DNA from: Leptospira congkakensis
GTDB taxonomy: Bacteria; Spirochaetota; Leptospiria; Leptospirales; Leptospiraceae
Assembly (NCBI RefSeq): GCF_004770265.1
Contig: NZ_RQGQ01000011.1
Span: 124,001 to 188,000 of the forward strand
Reading direction: 5' to 3'
DNA length: 64,000 bases
Positions 35,142 to 43,440 of this stretch are shown one piece after another (within the stretch, counting starts at the first letter, position 1; every line of letters starts with the position of its first letter). The notes under the pieces were generated by a model that worked only from the letters and a program-made list of their open reading frames with translations, did not search any database and was not told the origin of the DNA. The position numbers were made by a program, and so were the translations under genes.

Positions 35142-36782
35142 ATGATCCAAGCTAGCGGCATTACAGTCTCCTTCGGGAAAAAACCTCTTTTCGAAAACGT
35201 CTCCATTAAATTCAAACCGGAATGCCGTTACGGTCTGATCGGAGCCAATGGTTCCGGAAAATCGACCTTTATGAAGGTTTTGGCCGGTATTTTGCAGCCT
35301 ACAGCCGGTTCTGTCGTTGTAGACAAAGACAAGAAAGTCGGATACCTCAAACAGGACCACTACGAATACGAAAATGAGACCGTTCTTGGCACCGTCCTAC
35401 GGGGAAATCCTGAACTTTGGAATGTCATGACCGAAAGGGATGCTATCTATTCCAAAGAAGAAATGACTGATGAAGACGGAATGCGAATCTCCGAAATTGA
35501 GGAAATATTTGCTGATATGGGTGGGTATGAAGCCGAATCCGTAGCAGGCGAACTTTTGGAAGGACTAGGAATTCCTACCTCAGCCCACAACCGCCCATTG
35601 AATTTTCTTACGGGTGGATTCAAACTCCGAGTCCTTCTCGCCCAAGTTTTATTTTTAAAACCAGACGTTCTCCTTCTGGATGAACCAACCAACCACTTAG
35701 ATATCAAAACCATCCATTGGTTAGAAGAACTTCTCATCAATTACGAAGGTGTGGTCATTGTGATTTCCCACGACCGTCACTTCATCAACTCCGTTTCCAC
35801 TCATATTGCCGATTTAGATTACAATACCATCCGTATGTTCCCAGGGAATTATGACGATTTTATGATTGCGGCAGAACAAACTCGTGAACAGTTAATGAGC
35901 GATAGCAAACGTGCAAAAGAAAAAATTGCCGACTTACAAGAGTTTGTTTCTAGATTTTCTGCCAACGCCAGTAAATCCAAACAAGCAACTTCTCGTCAAA
36001 AGATGATCGAAAAAATTAAAGGGGAAATGGTAGATGTAAAACCATCTTCTAGAGTTGCGCCTTACATTCGTTTTAAGGCAAAACGAACACTCGGAAAAGA
36101 TGTATTCGAAGCAATCAACATCTCCAAAGCTTACGATGAAAAACCGGTCATTAAAGAATTTAATACATCTATCACAAAAGGGGAAAAAGTTGGGATCGTT
36201 GGAACAAACGGTGTTGGTAAAACAACTCTTCTTAAGATGTTACTGAAAAAACTAGATCCAGATTCTGGTCAGGTGAAATGGGGGGATTCAGTAGAAACTT
36301 CCTTTTTTCCACAAGACCACCGTGAGGCGATGGAACCAGATGCTGACACTCTAGTAGAATGGTTATTACGCAATGCTCCTCAAGGAACCGAAGTGCAAGA
36401 AATTCGTGCTATCCTTGGCAGAATGCTATTTTCCGGTGATATGGCAAACAAATCCACTACCGTTCTTTCCGGTGGTGAAAAATCAAGGATGATCATTGGT
36501 AAAATGATCCTTGCGGGAGACAATGTAATTGCCCTTGATGAACCAACAAACCACTTGGACTTAGAAACGATTGAAGCACTAAACTACGCATTATCCTTGT
36601 TTGATGGAACAGTCATTTTAGTTTCTCACGATAGAGAGTTCATCTCTTCACTTTGTACAAGAATCATTGAAGTGACTCCGGAGGGAATCAAAGACTTCAA
36701 AGGAAACTACGAAGAATTTTTAGAAAGAGAAGGAAACGATTTCTACAAACGTCTTACAGGTGGAGCGATTCTCGCCACTTAG
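35142..36782 (+). CDS. ybiT: ABC-F ATPase YbiT
   Basis: Cytosolic ABC-F protein of 546 residues with two ATPase domains (Walker A GANGSGKST and GTNGVGKTT; two LDEPTNHLD Walker B boxes) separated by a linker containing VSRFSANASKSKQATSRQK. The N-terminus ITVSFGKKPLFENVSIKF and the C-terminal GNYEEFLEREG match the YbiT branch rather than EttA or Uup. ABC-F proteins act on the ribosomal E site to relieve stalled translation. Its stop overlaps the stop of the convergent barrel gene by 4 bases. Confidence 0.92.
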   Translation: MIQASGITVSFGKKPLFENVSIKFKPECRYGLIGANGSGKSTFMKVLAGILQPTAGSVVVDKDKKVGYLKQDHYEYENETVLGTVLRGNPELWNVMTERDAIYSKEEMTDEDGMRISEIEEIFADMGGYEAESVAGELLEGLGIPTSAHNRPLNFLTGGFKLRVLLAQVLFLKPDVLLLDEPTNHLDIKTIHWLEELLINYEGVVIVISHDRHFINSVSTHIADLDYNTIRMFPGNYDDFMIAAEQTREQLMSDSKRAKEKIADLQEFVSRFSANASKSKQATSRQKMIEKIKGEMVDVKPSSRVAPYIRFKAKRTLGKDVFEAINISKAYDEKPVIKEFNTSITKGEKVGIVGTNGVGKTTLLKMLLKKLDPDSGQVKWGDSVETSFFPQDHREAMEPDADTLVEWLLRNAPQGTEVQEIRAILGRMLFSGDMANKSTTVLSGGEKSRMIIGKMILAGDNVIALDEPTNHLDLETIEALNYALSLFDGTVILVSHDREFISSLCTRIIEVTPEGIKDFKGNYEEFLEREGNDFYKRLTGGAILAT

Positions 36783-37804
36783 AATTGTTTTTGCAGGGAA
36801 AGGTTGACTGATTGGATCTCCTTCCCTGCCATAAACTCAAGTGCTAAATTAATATCTCCCTGACCAATTTTAAAACCCAAACTCCCATAACCAAAACCTG
36901 ACCTATGATTGTGTCTTGCTGTTAATTTGATTCCAATAGCACTAGGAACCGAAGTGAAGTCGTCTGGATTTTCCATCGTTGAGATGGCAGCAAACCGAGT
37001 CACCTGTATTGCCGTATAACCATGATTATATACCAAACCAACCCCAGGTATAATGGATAAAAATCCTACAGTATAGTTGTATTTTAAATCTAAAGACGCC
37101 GAAGTGATTCTTGATTGGTAAAACAAATCGTTTTGGCCGATCCACCGGCGTTTGTCCCCATCAATCCTAAACTGAGTGGGTCTTCTGTCGTAAGCACTGA
37201 GATAAATATCTTGGTTGGTTTGAAAAATTCCCATTCCAAAAGAAAATCCAGAATCAATAGGAAAATATCTTAAAACAGCGCCGTAATTAAATACCCTTCC
37301 ATTCACATCTGTGTTACGAATTTTTACAAAAGGAATATTGGCCGCTCCAAACTCATAAGGAAAAAAATGCGTAGTAAGGTTCCACTGTTTAGCAAATGAC
37401 CCATCCAACCATTCACCTAAGTTGGCCGTAAAACTGAGTGATGGTGATGCCGCAACACCTGCTTTAGGTAGGGTTCGGAGTTCCGAGTTTTCATAATAAA
37501 AATCACGAGCTTTCTCCTGACCGCGCGAAGCTGTGTATCCAAGTCCTAGTCGGTACCGATTCACATTGGATCCACCGGATTGGTTAGAGTTTAGGTTTTG
37601 TAAAACCGCATTGTCCCCCATAGAACGAAGGAATCCATTCGTATAAATTCGATCAAAAACAGGCTCTGCAAAATTTCCTAACAGTTGGTATTCGCTAGGA
37701 ATATTGGAACATTCACCACCTAAACAAAGCACTTGCGCTTCGATTTTGGTCCCTATCAAAGACAGCAAAAAAAATAAATATAGAATGGAAAATGGAATTC
37801 TCAT
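36779..37804 (-). CDS. Predicted outer-membrane beta-barrel protein
   Basis: Protein of 341 residues with a signal peptide (LYLFFLLSLIGTKIEAQ). The mature part has many alternating amphipathic strands with aromatic girdles (SLSFTANLGEW, WNLTTHFFPYEF, FSFGMGIFQTNQ, LDLKYNYTVGFLSIIPGVGL, GYGSLGFKIGQGDINLALEF) and ends in a terminal phenylalanine strand VNLSLQKQF, the usual BAM signal. The N-terminal region after the signal has a cysteine pair (CLGGEC). The family is not named with confidence. It runs convergent to ybiT. Confidence 0.7.
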   Translation of the reverse strand: MRIPFSILYLFFLLSLIGTKIEAQVLCLGGECSNIPSEYQLLGNFAEPVFDRIYTNGFLRSMGDNAVLQNLNSNQSGGSNVNRYRLGLGYTASRGQEKARDFYYENSELRTLPKAGVAASPSLSFTANLGEWLDGSFAKQWNLTTHFFPYEFGAANIPFVKIRNTDVNGRVFNYGAVLRYFPIDSGFSFGMGIFQTNQDIYLSAYDRRPTQFRIDGDKRRWIGQNDLFYQSRITSASLDLKYNYTVGFLSIIPGVGLVYNHGYTAIQVTRFAAISTMENPDDFTSVPSAIGIKLTARHNHRSGFGYGSLGFKIGQGDINLALEFMAGKEIQSVNLSLQKQF

Positions 37805-37847
37805 AATGCTTGTAGCAAATCTGATCAGATATAAAATCTAACTTTTG

Positions 37848-38444
37848 TTACTTTTGATTAGAAAGCCAATTCAAAAAAAGTTCCATAGCTTTTTTGCGAT
37901 GAGAAACCGTATTTTTTTCAGATTCGGGCACTTGGGAAAATGATTTTCCAAAAGGAGGGTAAACAAAAATGGGATCGTATCCAAATCCATATTTTCCTTC
38001 TTCGTCATATTGATTACTGATGACACCATCAACCCGACCTTCAAAGGAAACAGATGTATTGGCATCCACATAAGTCACCACACAACTGTAATATGCATTA
38101 CGTTCAGGATTTTTTCCTAACTTTTGTAAAAGATATAGTGCACGTTCTTTATCACTAAGACCTGGACCACCGAATCTTGCAGAATACACTCCAGGTTCCC
38201 CACCAAGGGCAGGAACTGAAATTCCCGAATCGTCGGCAAAGGAAGGAAGACCCGTTAGGCGAAAGAGTTCTTTTGATTTGATATAAGAATTTCCAGTAAA
38301 TGAGTTTTCCGTTTCTTCTGGGGAAAAAGAGATCCCCAAGTCTTTAGGAAGGACTACTTCATATCCAAAGGGAGAAAGTAACATTTGCATTTCCTTCCAT
38401 TTGTGCGCACTTCCGGAAGCAAATGCTAAAGTTTTTTTGGTCAG
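37848..38444 (-). CDS. rdgB: XTP/dITP pyrophosphatase with likely CTG start
   Basis: Housecleaning nucleotidase (Ham1/RdgB family) that hydrolyses XTP, dITP and ITP to monophosphates. Core motifs are GNSYIKSKEL, ADDSGISVPALGGEPGVYSAR and FGYDPIF. The conserved N-terminal nucleotide-binding strand (FASGSAHKWKE) lies upstream of the first in-frame ATG, so the real start must be earlier. The only start-like codon there is CTG at 38442-38444, which overlaps the stop of the STAS gene as CTGA and follows GAGGAAGA. Starting there gives 198 residues, the normal length. A start at the ATG (38390) would remove the active-site strand. Confidence 0.9.
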   Translation of the reverse strand: MTKKTLAFASGSAHKWKEMQMLLSPFGYEVVLPKDLGISFSPEETENSFTGNSYIKSKELFRLTGLPSFADDSGISVPALGGEPGVYSARFGGPGLSDKERALYLLQKLGKNPERNAYYSCVVTYVDANTSVSFEGRVDGVISNQYDEEGKYGFGYDPIFVYPPFGKSFSQVPESEKNTVSHRKKAMELFLNWLSNQK

Positions 38445-38800
38445 TGGGAATCTTCCTCGTCGAGTTGGAATCCTTCCATAGCGGCGGATAAATCTGGGAA
38501 AATTTCAAACACTTTGTCGAGCATGGTAATCTCAAAAAGTTGGATCAAATCCTCATCTACAACAATCACTTTAATATCACCACTCATAGGTTTTAACTTA
38601 CGTTTGGTGGCTACAAAAATACCAAGCGCAGTAGAACAGATATGATGAACTTTCGTTAGGTCTAGAATGATTTTTTTAACAGAACTTTGTGTGAGTTTTG
38701 AAAGTTCTTTCTCAATTTCATCGGAATCAACCTTGAGGATGGCCCCAGAAAACTTAATAATCCTTATGTCATCCTTGACTTGAACATCCATTCGATTCAA
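38441..38800 (-). CDS. STAS-domain anti-sigma factor antagonist
   Basis: Single STAS domain of 119 residues of the SpoIIAA/RsbV class. The expected phosphorylatable serine is in HHICSTALGIFV, following the ILDLTKV strand. In partner-switch systems the unphosphorylated form binds an anti-sigma kinase; PP2C phosphatases such as those encoded in this window reactivate it. It is coupled by 4-base overlaps to comF upstream and to rdgB downstream. No anti-sigma kinase of the RsbW type is nearby. Confidence 0.88.
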   Translation of the reverse strand: MNRMDVQVKDDIRIIKFSGAILKVDSDEIEKELSKLTQSSVKKIILDLTKVHHICSTALGIFVATKRKLKPMSGDIKVIVVDEDLIQLFEITMLDKVFEIFPDLSAAMEGFQLDEEDSH

Positions 38801-39474
38801 TCACCCCCACTTAACAGCAAAACTACGCAAGTTACCTTCCGAACGCCAGCCTGTTTGTACAACCTAGCAATTTCATTTACGGTGGCACCAGTCGTAAATA
38901 TATCATCTACGATTAGAACATGAAGTCCTTCCATGATTCTATCACTTTTTGTGAATTCGAATGCCTTTTTTGCATGAAAAAAACGTTTCTCAAAACCTTT
39001 TGAAGATTGTTTGTCCGCTGAAACCTTACGCAAATTAGTATCTTTCCTGATTTTCCAGAGTTTTTTCCATTTCCTTAGAAGTGAATCAGAGGGATGGTAT
39101 GGCCTTGGGCCCGACTTAGGTGAAGACGGAACAAGCGCCACAAGATCAGGTGGATCTTCATTCAGAAGTCTAAATAGGGTTCTTTGCCCCAAACAAAAAT
39201 ATTCGGCCAAATGCCTTTCATTTTCAAATTTTAAAGATTGGAAAAGAGATTTTTCGAACCCACCTCTCCTATGTAAGTAGTAGGCCTCGTCGTAAAAAAC
39301 AAACCGATCTAATGGCAACGGGATTTGGTTTGGTATTCGGTTTTGTTTTTTGAGGAAATAATGAAGCTTGCAACAAGATTTGCAGACAGCCATCATTTCG
39401 GAAAAGAAATCATGGGAACCACAATTCACACAAAATTTTGGGAAAACAAAGGATAAAAAGAAAACCCCTCTCAT
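38797..39474 (-). CDS. comF: ComF-family phosphoribosyltransferase
   Basis: Protein of 225 residues with an N-terminal double-zinc-ribbon-like region (FCVNCGS and VCKSCC) and a C-terminal phosphoribosyltransferase fold with the PRPP loop VLIVDDIFTTGAT. ComF relatives take part in DNA uptake in competent bacteria, but many members are of unknown role. The zinc cysteines start at residue 15, so no later start is possible. The ATG lies in the loop of a terminator-like hairpin and lacks a Shine-Dalgarno sequence. First gene of the comF-STAS-rdgB operon. Confidence 0.85.
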   Translation of the reverse strand: MRGVFFLSFVFPKFCVNCGSHDFFSEMMAVCKSCCKLHYFLKKQNRIPNQIPLPLDRFVFYDEAYYLHRRGGFEKSLFQSLKFENERHLAEYFCLGQRTLFRLLNEDPPDLVALVPSSPKSGPRPYHPSDSLLRKWKKLWKIRKDTNLRKVSADKQSSKGFEKRFFHAKKAFEFTKSDRIMEGLHVLIVDDIFTTGATVNEIARLYKQAGVRKVTCVVLLLSGGD

Positions 39475-39506
39475 GTGGAAAGGGGTTTCTACCCGCTAGG
39501 TAGCGG
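39452..39506 (-). terminator. Tandem hairpins after the OmpL47-like gene, overlapping the comF start
   Basis: On the minus strand a CCGCT/AGCGG tetraloop stem (39493-39506) is followed by AAACCCCT/AGGGGTTT (39462-39488, perfect 8 bp, 11-base loop) and then TCTTTTT. This is a good intrinsic terminator for the OmpL47-like gene. The comF ATG (39472-39474) is in the second loop. Confidence 0.7.
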
Positions 39507-39526
39507 TTCTAATTTTTTAGGTAAAT

Positions 39527-40609
39527 TTACTTAGCAGGAGTTGTCGCTGCTGGAGTTTGTGTTTCTACCTTAGGTGCTTCTTCTGTCGATTTTTGGATCG
39601 TAGAAGTAGGAGGAGTTAAATCTACAGTGATTTTTACTTCTACCACATCCGATTGGTTACCAACGTTATCAACCGCCATAGCTTTGATCACATGGTCACC
39701 TTGCGTTTCGATGGCAATTGCTTCTACGTAAGGTTTGTATTCTTCTTCGTCAATTTTTACTAGAACTTTTTTGATTCCAGATTCTTTATCAGTAGCGTTC
39801 ACATAGAATACGTTTCCTTTTCTTTGGAAGTTTTTTCCATTGATGTCAACGAGTGGGAAAGAAGGAACGATTTCTACAGTAGGTTTTACATCATCTACAG
39901 TAATGATAAGAGAAGACTCAGGAGAAGAATTTCCAGATTTATCAGTAGCGGAATACTTCACTACGTTTGCTCCACCGTTTTCCAATTTGATTGGATCAGC
40001 GTAAGCTTTTGCAGCTTCTTGGTTGATGCTGAATTGGATCTTCTCAACACCAGTTTGTTGGTCTTCTGCAACTAAAGTGTAAGTATTGTTTTTAGAAGCG
40101 AATGGGACTCCATCTAAAACAAAAAACTGTTCTTGTGGAACTAAACTCACTCTTGGAGCAGTATTATCAACGTGAACCACTAGAATTTTTGGAGTTTCAG
40201 CGTTTCCTACTTTGTCTACAGAACGATAGTATACTTCAGTAAGACCTTCTTCAGCAATACGAATTGGTTGAGTGAACTTTCTGTATTCGCCGTTTTTAGG
40301 TTTCCACTCAATAAAATCGATTGTGGAAGATTCGTCTTTTGCATCTAATGAAAAAGTAGTTTTACTTGTAATGAAAAGAGCAGCTGCAGCAGAAGTTGAA
40401 GCGTCTGATTCTTTTTTGTCACCCAATATGTCTTTTACAGTTGTCTCAACTTTATCAACACCGTCTTTGGCTTGAGTAGAAGTGGATTCTGTTTTTTTGA
40501 TTGCCTGGTCTTTTGTGGAAGTAGTGGCTTTTGGTGCAGCAACTTGTGCTGTGATTTGGCCTGCGAAAGATATTGTCAGTATGGCCAAAAGATATTTGTG
40601 CGCCTGCAT
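39527..40609 (-). CDS. OmpL47-like exported protein with Ig-like repeats
   Basis: Exported protein of 360 residues with signal MQAHKYLLAILTISFAGQITAQ. A Thr/Lys-rich linker is followed by three repeats of the OmpL47 type (about 90-330), each with a VDNTxPxV-like boundary, a GVEKIQFSIN / GIKKVLVKID strand and a SATDKSGN / AVDNVGNQ ending. These repeats are typical of leptospiral and other bacterial surface or periplasmic proteins that bind host or matrix ligands, but the ligand here is unknown. A strong AAGGAGA ribosome site precedes the ATG. The C-terminus is Thr/Pro/Ala-rich. Confidence 0.8.
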   Translation of the reverse strand: MQAHKYLLAILTISFAGQITAQVAAPKATTSTKDQAIKKTESTSTQAKDGVDKVETTVKDILGDKKESDASTSAAAALFITSKTTFSLDAKDESSTIDFIEWKPKNGEYRKFTQPIRIAEEGLTEVYYRSVDKVGNAETPKILVVHVDNTAPRVSLVPQEQFFVLDGVPFASKNNTYTLVAEDQQTGVEKIQFSINQEAAKAYADPIKLENGGANVVKYSATDKSGNSSPESSLIITVDDVKPTVEIVPSFPLVDINGKNFQRKGNVFYVNATDKESGIKKVLVKIDEEEYKPYVEAIAIETQGDHVIKAMAVDNVGNQSDVVEVKITVDLTPPTSTIQKSTEEAPKVETQTPAATTPAK

Positions 40610-40642
40610 TTGTATAAGTCTCCTTTTTACAGATAAAACATA

Positions 40643-40672
40643 TATATCCCCCTTCTAAGGAATTATTGTCAA
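40643..40672 (-). promoter_or_regulatory. Putative promoter of the OmpL47-like gene
   Basis: On the minus strand a consensus TTGACA is followed after 18 bases by GATATATAT. Its -35 box ends two bases from the ATG of the divergent FlaA-like gene, and the element covers that gene's ribosome site. Confidence 0.45.
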
Positions 40673-40673
40673 C

Positions 40674-41315
40674 ATGATTGCACTGATAAACTTAAGGAAA
40701 CTCACACTTTTTCTTTTCCTTTATGGAATGGTTCCGATTCAGGCGGACTCTGGGATCTGGCGGGAAATTTTACTCGAAAACTTTGAATTGTCCAACTACA
40801 ATCAGGACAACTTACGCACCAAATTGGAAAAAGGAACTAAACTTCCGGAAATCACCCTTTCTACCAATTTTACTGCTCCCATCCCTGGATCCAAACAAGC
40901 ACTTGTCTTAAGAATCCCCAAAGATGCCAATTTGCCTTTTTCTTTATACTTTCCAAAACCCATTGAAGTAAATGCATTCATCAAAGAAATTACCATTCCC
41001 ATTTATTCTTCACAATCCAACGGGAACCTAACACTGATCATAGAATCACAAGATGCAGAAGTACGACAATTGAACTTAACTTCTCTAAATTATAGAGGGT
41101 GGAAATCCATTACTGTTTCCGTATCCAAAAATTTTGATCAAAATGATCGAGTTTTTCTACAAAAGAGCTCCATACGAATCCTTGGATTCTTTTATTTGCC
41201 ATATGAAAATAATGATCCTAACCAAGAGGTTCTGATCGCCATTGATGACATAACTGCCATTGTGCGAGATAAATACAGACCCCTACGTAACAAAGAAATC
41301 CTTTTAGAGGATTGA
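40674..41315 (+). CDS. FlaA-family flagellar sheath-like protein
   Basis: Exported protein of 213 residues with a signal peptide (LTLFLFLYGMVPIQADS). The mature part resembles spirochete FlaA sheath proteins: LENFEL near the N-terminus, a central jelly-roll region with KEITIPIYSSQSNGNLTLIIES, then LNYRGWKSITVSV and a final DDITAIV strand. FlaA proteins coat or curve periplasmic flagellar filaments in spirochetes. The canonical flaA pair is not in this window, so this may be an additional paralogue. AAGGA lies 12 bases before the ATG. Confidence 0.62.
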   Translation: MIALINLRKLTLFLFLYGMVPIQADSGIWREILLENFELSNYNQDNLRTKLEKGTKLPEITLSTNFTAPIPGSKQALVLRIPKDANLPFSLYFPKPIEVNAFIKEITIPIYSSQSNGNLTLIIESQDAEVRQLNLTSLNYRGWKSITVSVSKNFDQNDRVFLQKSSIRILGFFYLPYENNDPNQEVLIAIDDITAIVRDKYRPLRNKEILLED

Positions 41316-41391
41316 TTTTTCGCACCCATGAATGGATTCTTTGCCCAAAAAACTCTTTTCTTCCCAACCTCATGACCGAACCTGATCCTAA

Positions 41392-41847
41392 ATGCAAATG
41401 GAACTGTCCCTAGAACAATACGAAACCCTGCTCAAGTTAGTGTACATGGGAGATTGGGTCATTTCTACCTTGCAAGCCAAGGATCGCTCAGAAGACGAAC
41501 CCGATACAGACTCTCGTTTTGCTGATGTAGTGCGCCATGTTTTCGCGCAAGCAGAACATGCAGGCCTTGGGAACATTGTTCAAATTGATCAGAACAATGG
41601 AGAACCTTATCTCACTCGAGAATTTGAGGAAGAAAGTGGTCTTGTTGATATCTTAGAAGACTACGAGGACGAAGTATTTTGGCAAGCTCTCATCGAAAGA
41701 TTAGCTCACAGGGATTTCCTTCGTCACTACGGAGAAACTGCCATTTCTCAAATGGCCATCGAAGAACGAATCGAAAAGGAAACTCCCTTCCATGATAAAT
41801 GGGCCACTGAATTCCATGAAAACGGTCTCGAAAACCTAAAAATCTAA
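41392..41847 (+). CDS. Conserved acidic protein of unknown function
   Basis: Not recognised. Soluble, acidic protein of 151 residues, mostly helical by eye, with LSLEQYETLLKLVYMGDWVI at the start, an Asp/Glu-rich middle (FEEESGLVDILEDYEDEVFW) and a conserved-looking RLAHRDFLRHYG. A TAA sits directly before the ATG, so the start cannot be earlier; an ATG two codons later is the alternative. No ribosome site is evident. It stands alone between the FlaA-like gene and the convergent hypothetical gene. Confidence 0.65.
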   Translation: MQMELSLEQYETLLKLVYMGDWVISTLQAKDRSEDEPDTDSRFADVVRHVFAQAEHAGLGNIVQIDQNNGEPYLTREFEEESGLVDILEDYEDEVFWQALIERLAHRDFLRHYGETAISQMAIEERIEKETPFHDKWATEFHENGLENLKI

Positions 41848-41895
41848 CTCGATTAGCGATTAGTATCTAAACCAAACGATTGTTAAACCCATTAG

Positions 41896-43440
41896 TTATG
41901 GATTATTTCCACTAGGGATCTTAGATTTAGGCCAAAGTAATTTATCTTCTCTTTCTTTTTTCTTCATCATTGATTCACTCAGCCGAGTCCGTAATATGTA
42001 TTCAATTTGGTCTTTTGTCTGTGCAGGCAAACGATCTGCATCCGTTACATTCCCAAGGTCTCTTAACAATAACTCAATGTTCTCGAATGCTTTTTCATTT
42101 AAAAAGTCACCATTTGTTGGTAAGTTTGCAATTCGATTCCAGGTTTTGATGGCTTCCGATTGGAGTTTTGAATCCTTTCTTTGAACACCTGATTCCCAAA
42201 GCACCCTACCCTTTTCAAAGTATCCATCTTTCAGACGATATCCTTTCGGTGTTTTCGAAATCAAAGTATCTAAAATATCAATTCGTTTTTTAGAATATGC
42301 TTCTTCTACATCTTTGTTTGTGAATAGTTTCTTATCTTGCAGAAGTTTTTTATACTTCGTCTCTACTCTTCGTAAAGTTTCATAACGTAAAGTTTGTTTT
42401 TGTTCTGGAGTTGCTAATCTCAAATAATCTTTTGTTTGGAAGTATTGTTCGAGAGCTCGGCTTTGAATTTCATAAATATTTTCGATGGTAAATAAAATTT
42501 CCGTGCCAGTATTTGTTCCAAGGTTTTGAGACAAGGCGGCCATCATTTGGCGGAGGAAGTCTTCTTTGTTTAAATTTTCCTGAAAATAATCGATAGCAAA
42601 ATAACTGGGATCACCACTAAAAGGATACGCTAACCTTTGCAAGTTTTCGTAATACAAATCTCGAACAAACTGGTTCAAATCTCCTTTGTCTGGATCGTAC
42701 CCCATATACCGAGAGATAAACTCATCCAATTGTTTTTCTTTTTTTTGTTTGAGAGTTTTATCCAAGTATTTGTTTCGATCTTCTTTGGACATAGAAAGTG
42801 GGGATTTTGGTTCCGCCTCCCCTTCCTTAGAAACCCGCATCGTGATGGGTGGGGAAGATTCATCCCCTTTTCGAAACTCTTCAATAATCCTATTACGTTC
42901 TTTGTGGACAAACAAATTGTCCTCAGCAGTTTCTATATCGACTCGAAAAGGATCACGAATTCCTTTTACTGTAGGGAGAACATCTTTAACAATGATGTCT
43001 TCATAATCACGATTTCTTTTGATATAGGAATCAGCAACTCCTGAGTTTTCATTAATTAGATCATAATCATTTTTAAATTGTTTTCGTAAAGATGATGTCC
43101 CTTCTAAATCTTTAACTAACTCTTCCCACTGACTTCCCTTATACTTCCCCTTGGAAAATCCGTTTCCGTCGCCTTCCTCTCCTTCTTCGCCTTCACCAGG
43201 TTCGCCGGAGGTTTCCGAGTTTCCCGTTTCGCTCATCGAATTTCCAAAACTCATTTGAAAAGAAAGTTCTTTTTCTTCTTCCTGTTGGTAAATCCAAGCC
43301 GGGCCACAAAGCGTTTTTTGGTATGGTGAGTCCGAGTGATTGAACGAATAGATAATTAATGTTATGTGGGAGACAACAGAAATATAGAGAGCAATATAAA
43401 ATCGACTATCAAATAGAAATTTAAGAATTCCTTTTAACAT
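41896..43440 (-). CDS. Single-pass membrane protein of unknown function downstream of lnt
   Basis: Not recognised. Protein of 514 residues with one membrane helix near the N-terminus (about 15-33, YIALYISVVSHITLIIYSF), an acidic Gly/Glu-rich linker (GEPGEGEEGEEGDGNG, about 80-95), and a long charged, mainly helical domain. It overlaps the end of lnt by 20 bases, so translation is probably coupled to lipoprotein maturation. No lipobox, no catalytic motif. A periplasmic scaffold is one reading. Confidence 0.65.
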   Translation of the reverse strand: MLKGILKFLFDSRFYIALYISVVSHITLIIYSFNHSDSPYQKTLCGPAWIYQQEEEKELSFQMSFGNSMSETGNSETSGEPGEGEEGEEGDGNGFSKGKYKGSQWEELVKDLEGTSSLRKQFKNDYDLINENSGVADSYIKRNRDYEDIIVKDVLPTVKGIRDPFRVDIETAEDNLFVHKERNRIIEEFRKGDESSPPITMRVSKEGEAEPKSPLSMSKEDRNKYLDKTLKQKKEKQLDEFISRYMGYDPDKGDLNQFVRDLYYENLQRLAYPFSGDPSYFAIDYFQENLNKEDFLRQMMAALSQNLGTNTGTEILFTIENIYEIQSRALEQYFQTKDYLRLATPEQKQTLRYETLRRVETKYKKLLQDKKLFTNKDVEEAYSKKRIDILDTLISKTPKGYRLKDGYFEKGRVLWESGVQRKDSKLQSEAIKTWNRIANLPTNGDFLNEKAFENIELLLRDLGNVTDADRLPAQTKDQIEYILRTRLSESMMKKKEREDKLLWPKSKIPSGNNP

